Assembly (NCBI GenBank): GCA_009193035.1
Contig: SWDT01000139.1
Coordinates: forward strand, 1 to 64,000
Source: Halicephalobus mephisto
Taxonomy: Eukaryota > Nematoda > Chromadorea > Rhabditida > Panagrolaimidae
Direction of reading: 5' to 3'
DNA: 64,000 nt
Of the stretch, positions 37,151 through 48,271 are shown one piece after another. The number at the start of each line of letters is the position of its first letter. Position 1 is the stretch's first letter. Made by a program: the position numbers and the translations under genes. The notes under the pieces were generated by a model. It was given only the letters and a program-made list of their open reading frames with translations, was not told where the DNA came from and ran no database searches.

Positions 37151-38261
37151 TTTTATAAAACTTAGAAATTCTGAAATTTTCGGAAAGTAAATATTCCTCG
37201 AAATCCTGTGTTTCGTTTTATAAAAATTAATTTTAAAAATTTGAAATCGATCTTTGAATTTTTTTAAAAATTAAGTTTTTTAAAAAATTAATTTGAATTT
37301 AAAAAAAATTAATTTGATTTTTTTTTAAAAATTAACTTGATTTTTTTAAGGTTAATTTAAAAAAAAAATATAATTTATTTTTTAAAAAGTTAATTTTTGA
37401 AAAAATTGAATTTTATCGCGGAAGTAAATTTTGATGCATTATTTTTATGTTTTACGAAGTTTTCAAAGTACATTTATCAATTGAATTTAATTATTTTTTC
37501 GAGGTACTTTGTAAATAAACATGGGGATTTTCAAAAGAATTTTAAAAAAATTTAAATTCTGTCTTAATACGAAAATTTTTAAATTCTAACAAATTAAAAA
37601 CGAATTTTAATTTTTTACAGAATATTTTCAAATTTCAAATTTTTATCAATTGAAGTAAAATAAATCACTTAAAAAAATTTTTCTAAATTGCGTCATAACA
37701 TGAAAATTCAAATTTTAGGTAAAGTAGATTTTTGAAAAATATCTTGCCATTTGAGTCCTGACGCGAAAACTCCAAATTTTTATCAATTGAAGTAAAGTAA
37801 TTTTTTTTAAATAAAAATTTTTCTAAATTGTGTCCTAGCGCGAAAATTCAAATTTTAGGTAAAGTAGATTCTTGAAAAATATCTTGCCAGTTGAGTCCTG
37901 ACGCGAAAACTTCAAATTTCGAATTTTTATCAATTTAAATCACTTTTTAAAAATTGTGTTTTAACACGAAAATTTCAACCAATTAAAGTAAAAAAGTCAA
38001 TTTTTTATAAGAATTCTTCAAATTGTATCTTGGCACGAAAATCCAAAATTTTAATTTTCATCAATTTAGGCAAACCAGAACACAGTTTTTTGAAAATGGA
38101 AAATTTCGCGAATCATGTTTAACACGGAAATTACAAACCCTAAATTCGGACTAATTTTAGGTAAAGTGGATTATTTTTGAAAAATCTTCGAATCGTATCC
38201 TAGCACGAAAAAGTCAAAGTTCGAATCCTGACCAATCTTAATAAAAATGAACACGGGGAGA
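37151..38261. other. Spacer between convergent genes
   Basis: AT-rich spacer between the 3' ends of the glycosyltransferase and the mosaic secreted gene. From about 37.66 to 37.93 kb a unit of roughly 140 bp is tandemly duplicated (TTGAGTCCTGACGCGAAAAC occurs twice), and degenerate pieces continue to about 38.24 kb. No gene seen. Confidence 0.5.
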
Positions 38262-41200
38262 TTAACGAGTCGCCGGGAGACAGAATCTTTCGCAATCCGT
38301 TTTCGTCCTCAGGGGAATTGGAGGAAGATGGGATTGATGACCACAGTAATCATACAGGTACATGATACATCTGTCTCCTCTTCTGTACCACCGTTCCGTC
38401 TTCTGAGCTATGGTTCCGTCGACTTCGCAAAAAATTTTCGAAGGCAATTTTTCGCAAGTAAACAAAGATTTCACTAAAATTAACTTTGATTATTATTTAT
38501 GCCTAAACCAACACTCACATCCACAAAGTGGTAGAGGATTTCCAGGACCACTGGATGTTCCTTCAAATGGGATTCCTGTCAATTCATCGACGCAAAAACA
38601 AGATCCATTATATCTGTCGCATTGCAAGGGCAGGAATGTCCCGGTTTCTTTGCATTCTGGGACGTAGGATTCTTCCCGGATCAAGGCTATCTGTCTTGAT
38701 CTCGGACATTCTGGAATTATTCATGTAAGTAAACTAAAAAGTTTAATGTCGTGATATTTATGGTTTAGGTACTTTTGCTCTAGATATTTCTGTCTTAAAA
38801 TCAAATACTTGTGCTCTAGATATTTATATACTAAAATTAGACATTTGTGTCCCCAAATTAGATACTTATATTCTAGATACATGTGTACCGGTATCAGATA
38901 CTTGTGTTCTGGATATTTCTGTTTTAAAATAAGATACTTTTGTCCCAAAATCAGATATTTATGTATTAATATTAGATACTTATATTCTAGATACATATAT
39001 ACCGATATCAGATACTTGTGTTCTGGATATTTCTGTTTTAAAATAAGATACTTGTGTCCCAAACTCAGATATATATGTATTAATATTAGATACTTATATT
39101 CTAGATACATATATACCGATATCAGATATTTGTGTATCGATATAAAATATTTGTCTCCCAGATACATGTGTACTGGTATCAGATACTTGTTTTCTGAATA
39201 TTTCTGTTTTAAAATAAAATACTTGTGCCCCAAACTCAGATGTTTGTGTATTGATATCAAATATTTGTTTCCCAGATACATATATACCAGTATCAGATAC
39301 TTGTGTCCCAAAATCAGATATTTGTTTATCGATATCAGATATTTATGTTTTAAAATCAAATACTTGTGTTCTAGATATTTGCGTCCCCAAATTTGATACT
39401 TATGTTCCAGATATTTCTGTTTCAAAATTAGGTACTTGTTTTTGAACAATTGTGTCCTCAAATCAAACACTTATGTTGTTTATATTTGTGTCCTTAAACT
39501 AGATACTTGTGTTTTGAACAATTGTGTCTCAAAGTACTAACCTTAATTTGAAAATTAAAAACAATTTTAACTTTAATGTTTTGTTTTTTAATAACGAATA
39601 TTTTAAAAATTCGTAATTGTTTGAGAAGGTTTGGATTTCATTAAAATTAGAGTTTTTTGTGCAATTTTAGATTCTTTATTTTGATTTCTCTGTACTACAC
39701 ATAAAAAAGCGGAACTTTTAGGTTCGTAACAATTGCGAAATGTAACAAAAATGTAACATAATCATCATATTTGTTATGAATATTCAGGATTTGTGACGAA
39801 AATTGTGACTTAATAGTGATGATTTACATTTGTTATTGAGTTAAAAATTACACTTTTTTGTGTAGAGATTTCGGATAGTGTCTATTTCCAACTCAAATCA
39901 GAGCTTTCTAGTCACTATCCAAAAACAGTTCCAATGCATAAAAAGTTTAATTTTTGAATTTGTTATTAAATTAAAAATTACATTTTTTGTGTGTAGAGAT
40001 TTCGGATAGTGTCTATTTTGAACTCAAATCAGAGCTTTCTAGTTACTATCCAAAAACAACTCTACACAAAAATATAATTTTTGGCTTAGTAAAAATTGTA
40101 AAAAGCGATATAATCGTGACATTTTTTATACATAACATTAGTGACGAAAATTGTAACTTAATAATGATGATTTACATTTGTTACTTAAAAATTACACTTT
40201 TTGTGTTTATTACTTTCTGATTCTATCGCTAAAATTTGAGGAAAATTATCATGTCAACATTTCTACCAACCTACATTCAAGATTCGGTAACATTATATCT
40301 ATATCAGTGATTTTTGAATTACGTGAAGAACCTAAAACAAGCAATAAGTTCAATAATAAAAAGCAAATTTGACGAAAGAAGTAAATTTTTTTGCTGCTGA
40401 ACACAACTATAAAGTTAACATTATTTTTCATTTTTTAATTAAGATCGTTATTATGGAACACGGATATTTAATTTTGAGATATAAAATTTCTGATTTTACG
40501 ATATAAATACTCAAGTTTGATACACATGTATTTAATTTTGGGACACAAATGTTTGAAATATATACAGTATCGGACAAAAGTCTTGGGACTCTCTCATTTT
40601 TGTTCATATTTTTTTGTTAACTTAGTAATATTAGAAGTAGCAAGGGGTATTGCGTAGCTATCATTACCTGCTACAATCGTTACCAGTTCTGAACTTTCTA
40701 CGTGCGCTCACAGGAAATGGCGCAGCATTGTTCATTTTTTGCCCGCCAAAAGTCTTGGGACTTTAGATTTATTGTTTAAATAATTCAAACAGCAACATTT
40801 ACAAAACAAATCTAATATTTAGTACTACAACCTTTGGCTTTAATTACTGCATTAAACCGATCTCTCATAGATCGAATTAGTTTCTGGATAAACAATGGAC
40901 TGATGTCTCCTCCATTCACGTTTGACTAATTCGAATTTTTCATCTAAATTACGAGCTTTCTGACCTTTACATCTTCGTTTTAATTCCCACCATACATTCT
41001 CTATCGGACTCAAGTCTGGTGACTGGGAGGGCCAAGGAAGAACTTGAACATGATGATCTTCAAGCAAATTGCTGACGTACTTCGACCGATGTTTGGGATC
41101 ATTGTCTCTTTGGAAGAACCAATTCCTAGGCATATTTTTCTTAGCAAAAGGTAAAACATAATCTTTGATAATATCGGCGTATGTCAGTGCATCCATGATT

Positions 41201-44200
41201 CCTTTAATTCTGACCAAAGGACCAACACCGAACGAAGTTATACATCCCCAAACGATGAGAGTCCCTCCTCCGTATTTCATAGTTGGAAGCTGATATTTAG
41301 GAGCAAATCGAGCACCGCGAGGACGTCGGATCCATCGCGTGTTTTCATTTCCGAACAAGGTAAGAGCAGATTCGTCTGTCCATAAAATTCTGGACCACAT
41401 TTCAAAATCCCAACACTTGTGTTCCCAAGCCCAATCAAGTCTAGAGATCTGATTCTTAGAAGATACTGCTGGTTTGTTGACTCCACGGCAACCATGCAAG
41501 TCCTTTTCCACCAACCTTCTTTGCACAGTTCTTACACTGACGGAATCATCATCTGAACCAAAAATTTCTTTCTTAATATCGGGTGCTGTCAAAGTGGATT
41601 CTGTTGGGAGAGTGTTTTGATATGTTGATCGACAGATTTCGAAGTTATTCTTGGTCTTCCAGATTTCGGAGCAGGTACTACAGTTCCTCTGCTCTTAAAA
41701 CGCTTCATCCATCTGGCAACGGTGTTCTTTGAGATATAAAAAGTTCGAGCAACATCATTTTTCGTCCTGCCCCTTCTCACAGCTTCAATGACCTTTCCTT
41801 TGAAATCGGGAGAGTAGTATTGATACACACCATAACTAAATCATAAAATTATATTAAAGAAAGAAAATGCGAAAACTTACTTATATAAAATATATAAACA
41901 ATGAGAAGTCCCAAGACTTTTGGCGGGCAAAAAATGAACAATGCTGCGCCATTTCCTGTGGGCGCACGTAGAAAGTTCAGAACTGGTAACGATTGTAGCA
42001 GGTAATGATAGCTACGCAATACCCCTTGCTACTTCTAATATTACTAAGTTAACAAAAAAATATGAACAAAAATGAGAGAGTCCCAAGACTTTTGTCCGAT
42101 ACTGTATATTTGATTTTAGGACATATACATCTGATTTCGGGACACAAATATCTGAGTTTGACACACATGTGTTTAATTTTGGGATGGGACACAATTGTTT
42201 GAATCCGGGACACAAGTGTCTGGAAAACATATCTGATTTTGGGACACGTTTTTAACTTTGGGACACAAATGTTTCAGATACATATATTTGATTTCGGGAC
42301 ACAAATATCTGAGTTTGATACACATGTATTTAATTTTGGGACACAAATATTTAATTTCGGGACACAAGTGTTTGAATCCGGGACACAAGTGTCTGGAAAA
42401 CACATATCTGATTTTAGGACACGTTTTTAACTTTGGGACACAAATGTCTAGGACACACGTCTGATTTTAAGATACAACTATTTGGTTTCGGGACACAAAT
42501 GTTTGTTTTGGTATCTGAAATATCTAGGAAAGAAGTGTATAACGTTGGGACGCAAATTCCTGGATCGTAAATGTTTGACTTTAGTATGTGAATTGTTTAG
42601 GACGCAAAATATCTGGGACACAGGTGTCAAATTTCAGAACGTGAATGTTAAGTTCTGGTACACAAATGCCTAAGTAACAAATGTCTGATTTGGACATACA
42701 ATTATTCAGCTTTGGGACACAAAACATACGGTACACAAATGTGAAACTTTGATTCGCAAATGTCACATCGTACAAAACTTACCGGTACTGAATATCGCGG
42801 TTTTTTCCTCTTCGTTTTCATAATCCTCTACTGCTTCGTCGTTTCCGTTGTTTCCATGGTTGTTGCCGACGGAGATGGAGAATCTTCCAAGTCTCGGTCC
42901 TTCGGAAGGCGTACAGTAACTGCTTCTGACATGTAGTCCATCGTAGATTTTCTCGAAGAACTTCACTTCCGAAACTCTGCAATTTGTAATGATAGAATCC
43001 ATCACACAATCCGTCATCTGTGTCATCGTTTTACAAAGTGTTCTGTCTTCTCCGACACCGCTTCTGAGAAGACACCGTTTCACCGGTAGATGCTCAATTG
43101 TTTCCTTCAAGCATCCAGAATTAATCAACCATTCTATTTGTTTATTTTTCTGTAATTTTCTCAATTATTATTTAATTATTATCAAAATCCACCTCGCAAA
43201 ACTTGTCTTCAAAAGCTACGATGAAAGAATAAAAAGCATCTTCCTTCAGATTCGGCAAACACGAGTCGTCATTGGAGTAAAGGGCTTCTAAGCAACTTCT
43301 ATACCGACTAGATTGCTCACAGAAGGTTTCAATGTTTCTTGCCTAGAAGATTCATATATGAAAAAGTTCTTTTTTATATAAAAATGAAAATTTATATATG
43401 AAAAAGTTCTTTTTTTATATAAAAAGGGAATTCATATATGAAAAAGTTCTTTTTTATATGAAAAAGGGAACTCATATATGAAAAAGTTCTTTTTTATGTA
43501 AAAATGAAAATTTATATATGAAAAATGAAGTTCTTTATATTAAAAAGCAATTTGTATATGAAAAAGTTCTTTTTTATATGAAAACTTACATCAAAGTTGG
43601 CTAAGACGAATTCTCCAGGTCTTGCAGTCAGAGATTGCTTGACTGTTCTGCTGCTCAATATCGGGAAACATATGGAGCTGGCTTGTCTCGTAACCGATGG
43701 AGGACATCGAGGCTTCAAAGAAGGAAAGGAAGGGAAGTGTCTGGAACCAGGTCGGATCCGTCGTCGGAAGCTCTTTCTTCCACTCCCTGATCCTGTGGAT
43801 GAACCGGGCTTGATATGAGTAATGGACAACGAAGGCCTGTGGATCGTCGTTTTGACGAAGCTTCCGTCTCTTCCGCTGTCGCCGGAGATTTCGTGTTTTG
43901 CGGAACAGTAATCCATGTTGGCTTTGATCGTCGTCACGATATTCGTCACGTAAGACAGTGTATTTCGTCCGCATGAAAGTAATTCCGATTTTGTACAGCC
44001 TAAAAGTAATACACGATTAAAATCGATATATAATGAACTTAATTAAAGTCTGATCAAGAGCGGAACAAATATCGCCGTCGGCATTTTCGAGGTTTTTCCT
44101 CATGGCATCTTCGCATTCTTTTATTTTCGGAGATTTTGAAAGTTGATTGATGCATTCTGAATTTTCTTTAGCCATAACTTCCCTAACGTTTTCCTGACAG

Positions 44201-47200
44201 ACGAAGTTCAGGAGCTGCTCCTTCGTGGCGAGTCGTTTGTCGAGACATCCAGCGTTCTTCGTCATCAACGAAACACAAGTTTTATATTCTTCGAATTTGG
44301 CACACGCTATCGAAAATTCTTTCAAAATCGAAGCTAAAAGATAATTAATCATAAAAATCAAAATTTTTATATATTTAAAAAATCAAAAATTTTTATACAT
44401 TTAAAAAATCAAAAATTTTAATATATTTAAAAAATCAAAATTTTTATACATTTAAAAAATCAAAAATTTTTAAATTTTCAAAAATTTCACAATTTTGTGA
44501 ATTACTGAAATTTCCATAAAATTTTTTGAAATTTTAAAACTTTTCTAAGGAGTTCTAGAAAATATGTAATTCTAAAAAGTTTCAATTTTAATTGAATTCA
44601 GAAATTTTCCGAAAATTCTGTAATTCCAGAAAATTTTAAAATTATCTATATTTTCAAAAATTTTAAAATCTTACTGTAGATTCTGAAAATTTTCAAAGAA
44701 TTTAAATTTCGAAATTTTAAAGAATTTTTAATTTTTTAAATTTTTAAATTTTTAAATTTTAAAGAATTTTTAATTTTTAAATTTTTAAATTTTAATTTTT
44801 TTTTAATTTTTTAATTTTAGGATTTTTGTGAACATTTTTATTGTAAAAAATTAATCCTGACCTCCTCCTGAAAACATCCTTTTCGAATTCGAAATCCTTC
44901 TGGCCACGTCGATTTCGACAAGAAAGTTTTCGCATTCTTGAAGTCCTATCCGTTCTTCCGGATCACATTCTGAAATTTAATTTTCACAAATTTCAAAAAA
45001 AAAAAACAAAAATGTTTATTACAGTAATCAACTAAAATTCCCGTCATTACAATTTTACCGTATACTGTAACTAAGAAATAAAAATTATTAAAACTGAAAA
45101 AAAACAAAAATTTAAATAAATTTGAACATAAGTCGACTATTCTGAATTTTGAGGATTCTGAACTCTTCCCGAGCCAGTTCTCCTTCCTCACCGTCGATTC
45201 TGACGTGGAGAGCTCCGGCAGAAACCGGAATCTCGTCCGAAAGCCGTTTCTGGCCTCCACAGCACTTGGCGAAGTGCTCGCTGACTTGGACACATTTTTG
45301 ACCTTCTTCGCACATCAAGTCCTCACATTTGGCTCCGAATATAGGTTGGAAAAAATCACTGATAATTCCAGCAGCTTTTGTCGTGTCGGGACAAGTTTCG
45401 GACCAAGCAAGTTGAATTTCGTCTGAAATAACAATATTATAAAAATTAAAAATGAGAATTTTCGAAAAATGTCTCGATAAAAATCTTCGAAAATGTTTAA
45501 AATTCAAAAATATTCTATTTCAGAGGTCTTCATCGAATTTCGAAAGATTTTTAAAATTTCCCTAAAATCTAAATTTGTTACAAAATAAAATTGCAAAAAA
45601 AATTTATAAAATTGTCTCGAAACGAATATTCGGAAATTTTAAAATCTTATTTTTAGATAGCTTTGAAAATTTTTAAAATTTTAAAATCTTATTTTTAGAT
45701 AATTTCGGAAATTTTTTAAATTTCAAAATCTTATTTTTAGATAACTTCGAAAATTTTTAAAATTTTAAAATCTTGTTTTTAGATAGTTTTGAAAATTTTT
45801 TAAATTTTAAAATCTAAAAATAATATAAAGTAAAATTACAAAAAGTTATTTTTTACAAAATTGTCTCGAAACGAATGTTCGAAAATATTTAAAATTTTAA
45901 AATCTTATTTTTAGACAATTTTAGAAACTTTAAGAAAGTTCTTAAAAAATTCAGAATTCCATGGAATCCCAGAAAGTTTCAGAAGCCACCGTAGGATTCC
46001 AAAATGTTCCTTTTTTTTTAATTTTAAAAATTCCCAAAAATTCGAAAATTTTAAAAATTGAAGAATTTTCTAAATTTCGTGTTTTACAAGAATTTAATAT
46101 CTGGTAATTTGTACTAAACACAGTACCCATTTCAGCGTCTTTGCAACATTCAGGAAACATTCCTCTGTGACAGGAGTAGCCCTCAGGGCATTTGACCTGG
46201 TCGCAATCGGCACCCATTTTCAGAGCTTCTATGGATCCAGAAGGTCCTGTACAAACACTGCCATCGGCTGAAAACGACCATTACCGTATAAAACTCAAAA
46301 CTAATTTTCACCATGAAGACAGCTGGTTTGGCACTCGTCCAAAGTGTCGAATCTGTTTTTGTTTCCGTTTTTTCCGTTGTATTTAAATGCAAAACAAGCG
46401 TGCCATTTATCATCGTAATAAAACTTCTGTGATGGTTCTAAAATTTAATTTTAAATTTATAAATTAAAAAAATCACGTACCATTTCCAGTTCCAGAATCC
46501 TTCGGAGCTTTACAAAAGTCTTCTGAAATCGGCTGGTCGTCTCTGACGAAAGTCACGTCTTCTTCGGCCGGGGATTCCGGTTCTTGAGATTTCACACCTG
46601 AAATCCATAAAATTAGAAGAAATTTAAAAAGTTTTTATTATTTTAAAAACAACTAAAAAGAAGAAATTTTCCACTCGAGACTCATTTTGCGAATTTTATT
46701 TTTTAATTTTTTTAATCATGAAAATTCGATTTCAAATTTCGTTATTTTTATATAATTTTCGTATATTTAGAATCCTCAGAAGTTCCTCTACAATTCAATC
46801 TGAATTTTGATATAAAAAATATTTTTAAAAAATGTGATTTTTAATGGAATTAAAAATGAAGATTTTAAACATGAAAATTCGATTTAAAATTTCGTTATTT
46901 TTATATAATTTTCATATATTTAGAATCCTCAGAAGCTCCTTTATAGTCTTATATGAATTTTTTAAATAAAAAGTTTGAATTTTGTTTTAATACGAAAAAC
47001 CTAAAATGTAAATTCGAACTTGGATAATCAACTTTGATGTCGAACTTAAACTTTAAACTTCGACAATTAACTTTTACAATTAACTTTGACGATTAACTTT
47101 GATATCGAACTTTGATCATTAACTTTGAGATTGAACTTTGACTGTCAACTTTGAAGTCAAACTTTGATGTCGAACTTTAACTATCAACTTCGATCTCGAA

Positions 47201-47850
47201 CTTTGATCACTAATTTCGACCTCAAAATTTGATTATTAACTTTGAAGTCGAAGTCTGATGTCGAACTTTGATTGTCAACTTTGAAGTCAAACTTTGATGT
47301 CAAACTTTAACTATCAACTTCGATCTCGAACTTTGATCACTAACTTCGACCTCAAAATTCGACTGTCAACTTCGACCTTGAACTTTGATGACCAATTTCA
47401 ACCTCAAAGTTTGACTATTAACTTTCATGTCGAACTTCAACTTCAAATTTTGATAACACGAAATATTAAATATGATTTTTATTTTGTAAAGTTTATATTC
47501 CTTAAATAAAATTGAGTTTTTTAAACTGAATTTATTATTTCAAAAACACTCACCGACAAAACAGTCATTGAGGCAGTCCAATTCTGATTGAAAATTATTT
47601 TCATTTCCTCCATCACCGGTGAAATCGAATTCTTTACAATCTTCAGAAATGACGTCAAAGTAGTATCTAGGAACTAAAATTTCAAGTTTATTAAAATTCC
47701 AAAAATAAATCAACTTTTTTCTGTTCCGTTTCCTGGATCTTTTTCCATCAAACATTTCTTTTCCAATTCTACAGTAACAGTTGTAGAATCCTTTCCATAA
47801 GAATTCTGAATCAATAAAACAAAAGAGAAAATTAATGTTCTCAATTTCAT
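38262..47850 (-). CDS. Mosaic secreted Kunitz/lustrin/DUF19/thyroglobulin protein
   Basis: Thirteen exons (minus): 47850-47715, 47673-47554, 46597-46481, 46437-46312, 46267-46127, 45422-45192, 44969-44862, 44333-about 44067, 43999-43590, 43342-43193, 43149-42783, 38710-38519, 38473-38262; about 858 residues. The order is: signal peptide (MKLRTLIFSFVLLIQNSYG), two Kunitz domains, two lustrin/EB-like Cys modules ending in CC, a Cys-rich DUF19-like (T20D4.11-like) region of two or three units, one complete thyroglobulin type-1 domain (LPLQC..CFCVD..LC), and a C-terminal Kunitz domain with all six Cys. Almost all introns are phase 1, as in shuffled extracellular modules. The first two Kunitz domains lack Cys 14 and 38. 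Two joins are less certain. The donor gtgagg at 45191 avoids a readthrough stop at 45112. The exon ending near 44067 uses a weak gttccg donor, because the better site at 44038 breaks frame. The 4.1-kb intron 11 holds arrays and a Tc1-like element. Confidence 0.7.
38755..39535. repeat. Short-unit array A (GATACTTGTGTCCC type)
   Basis: About 780 bp of imperfect units, mostly 15-21 bp, containing GATACTTGTG, AGATATTTCTG and CCCAAAATCAGATA. Many spacings are multiples of three, which leaves frames of 249 and 195 codons open on the two strands. These are repetitive (KYLILxH-like, RYLCxxI-like) and almost certainly not genes. Lies in intron 11 of the mosaic gene. Arrays B and C are related. Confidence 0.8.
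39696..40207. repeat. Composite block: MITE, hairpin, partial MITE, hairpin, MITE
   Basis: Family 1 foldback elements at 39696-39865 and 40064-40207, with a 3' fragment at 39957-39998. They are separated by two copies (39867-39930, 39998-40063) of a segment starting GGATAGTGTCTATTT and ending TAGTCACTATCC or TAGTTACTATCC, itself a small hairpin. The same arrangement recurs at 49541-49902. Confidence 0.75.
40565..42104 (-). mobile_element. Tc1-family transposon
   Basis: 1540 bp flanked by TA on both sides. The inverted termini are 199 bp (40565-40763 and 41906-42104) with only one difference noticed on reading, so the insertion is young. Each terminus has an outer (from about 40575) and an inner (from about 40747) copy of the motif CAAAAGTCTTGGGACT, the IR/DR arrangement with two likely transposase-binding sites per end. 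It carries one transposase gene on the minus strand. Confidence 0.92.
40852..41828 (-). pseudogene. Tc1-family transposase, one frameshift
   Basis: The N-terminal frame (41828-41589, 79 codons) contains the paired-like helix-turn-helix (GRTKNDVARTFYISKNTVARW) and the GRP-R-like linker (KSGRPR). The following frame (41590-40852, about 246 codons) holds the DD34E core: WTDES, QRDNDPKH and SPIENVWWELK. The two frames meet at 41589-41592, where a one-base shift is needed, so the copy is probably inactive unless this is a sequencing error. Together they make about 325 residues, close to normal for the family. No in-frame ATG precedes the first motif. A small intron with its acceptor at about 41843 may supply the start, as in Tc1 itself. 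Confidence 0.85.
43360..43585. repeat. Tandem repeat of about 55 bp
   Basis: About four units of the type ATATATGAAAAAGTTCTTTT, filling the intron between exons 9 and 10 of the mosaic gene. Confidence 0.75.
44340..44861. repeat. AT-rich low-complexity intron
   Basis: Intron of the mosaic gene made of short TTTAAAAAATCAAAAATTTT-type repeats. Nothing else is seen in it. Confidence 0.5.
45560..45920. repeat. Tandem repeat of about 45 bp
   Basis: Repeated units around AAAATCTTATTTTTAGATA in the intron between exons 5 and 6 of the mosaic gene. Confidence 0.6.
47028..47455. repeat. Short-unit array (AACTTTGAT type, about 18 bp)
   Basis: More than 20 imperfect units such as GATGTCGAACTTTGAT and ATTAACTTTGA, in intron 2 of the mosaic gene. 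Confidence 0.75.
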
Positions 47851-48271
47851 CTAAAACTTTTTAATTTAAAAAAAAAATAAAAATCACGATTTAAAAAAAT
47901 TTTAAATTAAAAAAAACAAAAATCACGATTAAAAATATTTTTAAAAATTGGAAATTTCCGATTTAAAAAAATAAAAAATATAGTTGTTTAAAAAGTAAAA
48001 ATTTTCGATTTTGTTTAAAAAAGTAAAAAATTTTCGATTTTATTTAATAAATAAAAGTTTTTAATTGTATTTAAAAAATAAAAGTTTTTAATTTTATTTA
48101 AAAAATAAAAGTTTTTAATTTTGTTTAAAAAAGTAAAATTTTTGATTTTATTTAAAAAAGTAAAATTTTTCGATTTTATTTAAAAAGTGAAATTTTTGAT
48201 TTTATATAAGGAAATAAAAATCTCGATTTTATCTATAAAAATAAAAATTAAAAATCAAGGTGAATCCACGA
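47851..48271. promoter_or_regulatory. Candidate bidirectional promoter
   Basis: 421 bp between the divergent start codons of the mosaic secreted gene (47850, -) and the small gene at 48272 (+). Much of it is a tandem TTTTTAATTTTATTTAAAAA-type repeat. No specific factor site can be named. Confidence 0.35.

Larger units (their letters stand above)
40447..42775. repeat. Short-unit array B, split by a transposon
   Basis: Units of the type GGGACACAAATATCTGA at 40447-40564 and 42105-42775. They are interrupted at 40565-42104 by a Tc1-like element whose TA target lies within the array. Orientation is opposite to array A and the same as array C. Confidence 0.8.

Noticed and set aside
38721..39470. 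249-codon minus-strand frame and a 195-codon plus-strand frame over array A
   Set aside because: Both are translations of short tandem units with three-base-compatible spacing inside an intron. They have no signal, domain or splice support. The same holds for the frames over array C (50276-50639).
43591..43974. Alternative 128-codon frame of the DUF19-region exon
   Set aside because: It ends in a stop at the exon boundary and does not continue into the next Cys-rich exon. The overlapping frame with the regular Cys pattern splices on in phase 0.
45112..45191. C-terminal extension of the lustrin exon to a TAA at 45112, making the mosaic gene end there
   Set aside because: It would leave the downstream DUF19, thyroglobulin and Kunitz exons without a start. 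The gtgagg donor at 45191 joins them in phase.
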